A stretch of DNA of 54,029 nt from an uncultured bacterium (GTDB lineage: Bacteria > Auribacterota > Tritonobacteria > UBA1439), in NCBI GenBank assembly GCA_937858775.1, contig CALLYX010000364.1:1-54029 (forward strand). The letters run 5' to 3'. Below the pieces are notes generated by a model, which saw only the letters and a program-made list of their open reading frames with translations, had not been told where the DNA came from and did no database searches. Below, piece after piece: positions 50,815-54,029 of this stretch. Every line of letters begins with the position of its first letter. The stretch's first letter is position 1. A program made the translations under genes and the position numbers.

Positions 50815-51129
50815 ATGGGACATATTCCAAAGCCGATGGCCGCGAGAGTGATCGAAACAATCGTCAGGAAGGCGATCGCCGCTTATCAACTGGGCGTGTC
50901 GCCTCTCCTGGGGCCGCACTGTAGATATTACCCGAGCTGTTCCCAGTACATGAGCGACGCCATCCAGGCGCGCGGCCTGGTCGCCGGGGTCGCGCGCGGC
51001 ATACTCAGAGTGGCGCGCTGCAATCCGCTCTTCCCCGGCGGGTATGACCCGGCAACCGGAGGGGATCGCGCGGGATCCGGGGCCGGCGGCGCTTCGATGG
51101 ATCGGAATGCCCGTGGAGAAAAGGAATAA
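50815..51129 (+). CDS. yidD: Membrane protein insertion efficiency factor YidD
   Basis: A 104-residue protein with the YidD pattern IAAYQLGVSPLLGPHCRYYP, SCSQYMSDAIQARG and ILRVARCNPLFPGGYDP, including the three conserved Cys. GAAGAAGG precedes the ATG at 50815; ATG 50836 is an alternative. The C-terminal tail after GYDP is Gly/Ala-rich and unconserved. It assists membrane insertion together with YidC, whose gene begins 4 bp later. Confidence 0.94.
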   Translation: MGHIPKPMAARVIETIVRKAIAAYQLGVSPLLGPHCRYYPSCSQYMSDAIQARGLVAGVARGILRVARCNPLFPGGYDPATGGDRAGSGAGGASMDRNARGEKE

Positions 51130-51132
51130 CGC

Positions 51133-52794
51133 ATGGATCGCAGGACATTGCTCGCTCTGGCCCTCTCGTTTATCGTCATCGTGATCTACACGCGATTCAT
51201 CCACCCCCCGCCCAGGAATACGGCGGCGCCGGATAAGCGCGAAGTTGCGGCCGTGGAGGTGCCGACGCCGGTTGCGCCGAGGAGGGATGTGTTTCCAAAC
51301 ACGGGGCCCCTTCCGGTAGCATTATCCGAGCCAAAGGGGAAGTTATCCACAGTCAAAACGAGAACAATGGAGGTCGAGTTCAGCAGCGCCGGGGGATGTA
51401 TCTCCAATCTAACGCTTCTCAAGTCATCCGTCATAAAGAAAGGGCCGGTAAGAGTAATACAGACGTTACAGCCTGCGTTCCAACTCGTTGCGCTTAGAGC
51501 AGGGCTCGGCCGTGGTGGGGACGCGGATGTGGAGTACCTGGCGGAGCCGGGTAGCGGCGCCGCTGGAACGGTGGAGTACCGAAGGGATTTCGGTCCGGTT
51601 CGAGTACGGAAGTCATATCATGTTCGAGATGAAGGATATGTGATTGACACTGAGACCGCGATCACGAACAACGGCCGGGACAGGATCGTATTCGACAAGG
51701 GCATCGAGATCGGGGCCGGTTCCGTGATCGCCCTCACCGCATCCGAAAAGGGCGCGCACGTCGGCGTGGACAGGCTCGACGCGGCCGGACGCATCACGCG
51801 CGTGGGCGCCGGGAAGGCGGCCAAGGGGGCGAGGGAACTCAAGCCGGCGCGCTGGTTCGCGTTACGAAACCAGTTCTTTGCCGTGATCCTCAAACCTGCG
51901 GAAGAGGCGGCGGGTTGGTCGGCAAGGGAGATCATTACGCAGGATGGGGTGAGCGGAATCGAAGGGGCGCTTAGGACCGCCCCCATCGCGGTCAACCCGG
52001 GAGAAAGCAAGGTGATCCGCGTGAGCGTCTACGCAGGTCCAAAGGAGTATACGGCCCTCTCGACTTTCGGGGCCGCGGAGATCATAGATTTCGGCTGGTT
52101 CGGCTTTGTCGGAAAATGGATCTTATTGGGGCTCAACTGGTTGTATCGTATCTGCGGGAATTACGGGGTCGCCATCATTCTTCTGACAGTCGTCATCCGC
52201 GCGATACTCTACCCGTTGAACCAGAAGAGCTTCCGGTCGATGAAGGAGATGCAGAAGCTTCAGCCAGAGATCACGGCGGTCCAGCAGAAGTACAAGGCGG
52301 ATCCGAAGAAGAGCCAGGCGGAGATGATGAAGCTCTACAAGGAGCACGGGGTCAACCCGATGGGGGGGTGTCTCCCGCTGCTCATACAGATGCCTATACT
52401 CATCGCTTTCTTCCGGGTTCTCCAGAACGCGATCGAACTCTGGGGTGCCCCGTTTTGCCTCTGGATGACGGACCTGTCGGAACCGGACGCGCTCTTCAAG
52501 TTCCAGACAGGCAGGAGCGCCTGGCCGTTCATAGGGAGGATGGTGGACGGGCACGGCTACGTCTTCCTGAATGTGCTTCCGATCCTCATGCTGGCGGTTT
52601 TTTATATCCAGCAGAAGATGACGCCGACGGCCATGGCCGCGACGCCTGAGCAGCAACAACAGCAGAAGCTGATGGGGGCCGTGATGCCGCTGATGTTCGG
52701 CGTGATCTTCTACAATATGCCGGCGGGGTTGAATCTCTATTTCGCGGCGAGCACGCTGCTGGGAATAATACAACAGAAATATATGATCAAATAA
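51133..52794 (+). CDS. yidC: Membrane protein insertase YidC
   Basis: A 553-residue Gram-negative-type insertase. An N-terminal transmembrane helix (RTLLALALSFIVIVIYTRF) and a large periplasmic P1 domain (~50-320) precede the conserved insertase core. This has FGWFGFVGKWILLGLNWLYR, NYGVAIILLTVVIRAILYPL (the conserved groove Arg) and NQKSFRSMKEMQKLQPEITA. MGGCLPLLIQMPILIAFFRV and GVIFYNMPAGLNLYFAASTL follow. The P1 domain indicates a bacterium with an outer membrane. The coding region contains a perfect DnaA box at 51343-51351. Confidence 0.97.
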   Translation: MDRRTLLALALSFIVIVIYTRFIHPPPRNTAAPDKREVAAVEVPTPVAPRRDVFPNTGPLPVALSEPKGKLSTVKTRTMEVEFSSAGGCISNLTLLKSSVIKKGPVRVIQTLQPAFQLVALRAGLGRGGDADVEYLAEPGSGAAGTVEYRRDFGPVRVRKSYHVRDEGYVIDTETAITNNGRDRIVFDKGIEIGAGSVIALTASEKGAHVGVDRLDAAGRITRVGAGKAAKGARELKPARWFALRNQFFAVILKPAEEAAGWSAREIITQDGVSGIEGALRTAPIAVNPGESKVIRVSVYAGPKEYTALSTFGAAEIIDFGWFGFVGKWILLGLNWLYRICGNYGVAIILLTVVIRAILYPLNQKSFRSMKEMQKLQPEITAVQQKYKADPKKSQAEMMKLYKEHGVNPMGGCLPLLIQMPILIAFFRVLQNAIELWGAPFCLWMTDLSEPDALFKFQTGRSAWPFIGRMVDGHGYVFLNVLPILMLAVFYIQQKMTPTAMAATPEQQQQQKLMGAVMPLMFGVIFYNMPAGLNLYFAASTLLGIIQQKYMIK

Positions 52795-52826
52795 TATCAC
52801 ATAAGATCATATATTCATTAGAGAAG

Positions 52827-53336
52827 ATGATGAGCGTTACAGATACCCAGGTCAGGGAAATCGTCGAAAAGATCATGGGCGGCCTTTCGGTTTCCGCGAC
52901 GATCTCCTCGAGGGTGGAAAACGAGGCCATATTCGTCAATATTGACGTTCAGGAGCCGGATCGGCTTCTGGGCAGGGAGGGGCGCGGTCTAGAGGCGCTC
53001 CAGTACTTGGTTCAGAGGATCGCCGGCAGGACGGCGGGCGAGGAAGAGCTGCCCCCCATAGTCGTGGACGTGAACGGATACAGGAAGAGGCGTGAAGAGG
53101 AACTCTCGCTCATGGCCAAGGAAATCGCGGCGAGGGTTCACGCCAGCGGTGCGTCGGTCCTGCTCGGGCCCATGGCGGCGTGGGAGCGCAAAATAGTCCA
53201 CATGGCCGTGAGGGACGAGGCCGGCCTCGAGACGGAGAGCGAGGACAGCAAGGCGGGCCGGCGCGTTCGCATCAGGGCCAGGCGGAAGACCGACCCCGAA
53301 CAGGCGCCTGGCGGCCCCCCGGATAACGCGAAGTAG
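52827..53336 (+). CDS. Jag/KhpB-family RNA-binding protein (KH and R3H domains)
   Basis: A 169-residue protein; two adjacent ATGs (52827, 52830). The KH domain reads NIDVQEPDRLLGREGRGLEA and LQYLVQRIA (GxxG-type loop). The R3H domain reads VDVNGYRKRREEELSLMAKE and PMAAWERKIVHMAVRDEAGL. The N-terminal Jag domain of Firmicutes homologues is short or missing. The C-terminus is charged (RRVRIRARRKTDPEQ). In other bacteria it binds many RNAs and affects cell elongation; the yidC-jag-mnmE order is conserved. Confidence 0.92.
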   Translation: MMSVTDTQVREIVEKIMGGLSVSATISSRVENEAIFVNIDVQEPDRLLGREGRGLEALQYLVQRIAGRTAGEEELPPIVVDVNGYRKRREEELSLMAKEIAARVHASGASVLLGPMAAWERKIVHMAVRDEAGLETESEDSKAGRRVRIRARRKTDPEQAPGGPPDNAK

Positions 53337-53370
53337 CCGCGAAGACAGACCGCCGCAAGCGGCATTTCAG

Positions 53371-54029
53371 ATGAAGGCCCACCCCGACGATACGATCGCC
53401 GCGGTATCAACCCCACAGGGAAGAGGAGCGATCGGAATCGTGCGCCTGAGCGGGCCAAGGGCCTTGGAGATAGCGGGGCTGCTGGCCCCCGGCCCGCCAC
53501 GGGATCCCCCGGTCCGTTGGAAATCCCACACGTTGCGGCGCGCCGTCATCAGGAGCGGAGGCAGGGAGATCGACGACGCCCTGGTGGCGGTCATGCGCGG
53601 CCCGAGAAGTTACACCGGGGAGGACATGGCCGAGTTCCACTGTCACGGCAATCCCCTGGTGCTTGCGCGCGTCGTGGAGGCGTGCGTGCGCGAAGGCGCG
53701 CGCCCGGCGCTCCCCGGGGAGTTCACCAGGCGGGCGTTTCTGAACGGCAAGATGGACCTGTCGCAGGCCGAAGCGGTGGCGAGGATCATAGAGGCCTCCA
53801 GCGATAGGGTCCTCGACCTCGCGCGAAGGCAGGCGGAGGGCGAACTCGGCCGGAGGGTGGAGAAGCTGCGCGAGGCGCTGATAGGGCTCCTAGCCGAAGT
53901 CGAAGCCCGGTTGGAATTTCCGGAGGAGGATCTCGGCGAGGGGGAACCGGTCGCCGGGCGGATCGCCCTCGCCGCCGGCGAGTGGCGGGCGCTCGCGGCG
54001 GCCCAGGCGGAAGGGGCGCGGGCGGATTG
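53371..54029 (+). CDS. mnmE: tRNA modification GTPase MnmE, N-terminal part (cut by window edge)
   Basis: 219 residues are present. The formyl-THF-binding N-terminal domain has DTIAAVSTPQGRGAIGIVRL, SGPRALEIAG, RSYTGEDMAEFHCHGNPLVL and LPGEFTRRAFLNGKMDLSQA, then the start of the helical domain (EAVARIIEASSDRVLDLA). The GTPase domain lies beyond the edge. With MnmG it installs carboxymethylaminomethyl groups on U34 of tRNAs. Confidence 0.96.
   Translation, partial: MKAHPDDTIAAVSTPQGRGAIGIVRLSGPRALEIAGLLAPGPPRDPPVRWKSHTLRRAVIRSGGREIDDALVAVMRGPRSYTGEDMAEFHCHGNPLVLARVVEACVREGARPALPGEFTRRAFLNGKMDLSQAEAVARIIEASSDRVLDLARRQAEGELGRRVEKLREALIGLLAEVEARLEFPEEDLGEGEPVAGRIALAAGEWRALAAAQAEGARAD

Overview
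This window is chromosomal DNA from a high-GC bacterium and has two very different halves. The right end carries the classic replication-origin neighbourhood. Leftward run dnaA, dnaN, dciA (DUF721), gyrB, gyrA and serS; rightward run rpmH, rnpA, yidD, yidC, jag/khpB and mnmE. Perfect DnaA boxes lie on both sides of dnaA, so the replication origin is probably inside the window. Thr-Pro-rich linkers in secreted proteins, lamin-tail and FlgD-like modules, the GyrA active-site region and the absence of recF between dnaN and gyrB suggest an uncultured lineage, perhaps in or near the PVC/Omnitrophota-type candidate phyla. That placement is inference from protein style, not a database match.

Layout. 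1-2.9 kb: insertion-sequence debris, small AT-rich ORFs, a remnant of a proteasome-type Ntn hydrolase, and an intact tyrosine integrase next to a degraded tRNA-3'-end-like attachment sequence. 2.9-18.6 kb: a probable integrative island. It holds an AbiE-type toxin-antitoxin pair, a cluster of strong palindromes, a PAS-LuxR regulator, two secreted phospholipase-D-fold proteins, and a 1441-residue RHS/YD-repeat protein with a phospholipase A2-like tip. An AT-rich exported propeller-like protein (candidate immunity protein) and IS21 debris that beheads another secreted protein follow. At 18.5-18.63 kb a second, better copy of the attachment sequence carries the 3' part of a tRNA with anticodon CAT and its own terminator. 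18.7-19.3 kb: IS3 remnant.

19.4-30 kb: an ordinary but gene-sparse stretch. It has a secreted protein of unknown function, a double-Cache/HAMP membrane protein with no output domain, a large MscS channel, a DEDDh exonuclease, a vWA protein, a pRiA4b ORF-3-like protein and small exported repeat or Gly/His-rich proteins. 30.3-33.6 kb: a four-gene ferrous-iron operon (ArsR-type sensor, FeoB, zinc ribbon, DtxR-FeoA fusion) with overlapping stop/start codons and an ArsR-type operator over the promoter. 34-40 kb: a YihY/BrkB membrane protein, an iron-sulfur flavoprotein, small envelope proteins, one decayed gene, and a DUF488 gene plus a small exported protein coupled behind serS.

The most distinctive parts are the RHS-PLA2 toxin with its AT-rich partner, the paired PLD proteins whose reading frames meet at a lost start, the 40-bp double operator between AbiE and the LuxR gene, and the two homologous attachment sites that suggest tandem integrative elements. 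No CRISPR array and no rRNA gene were seen.
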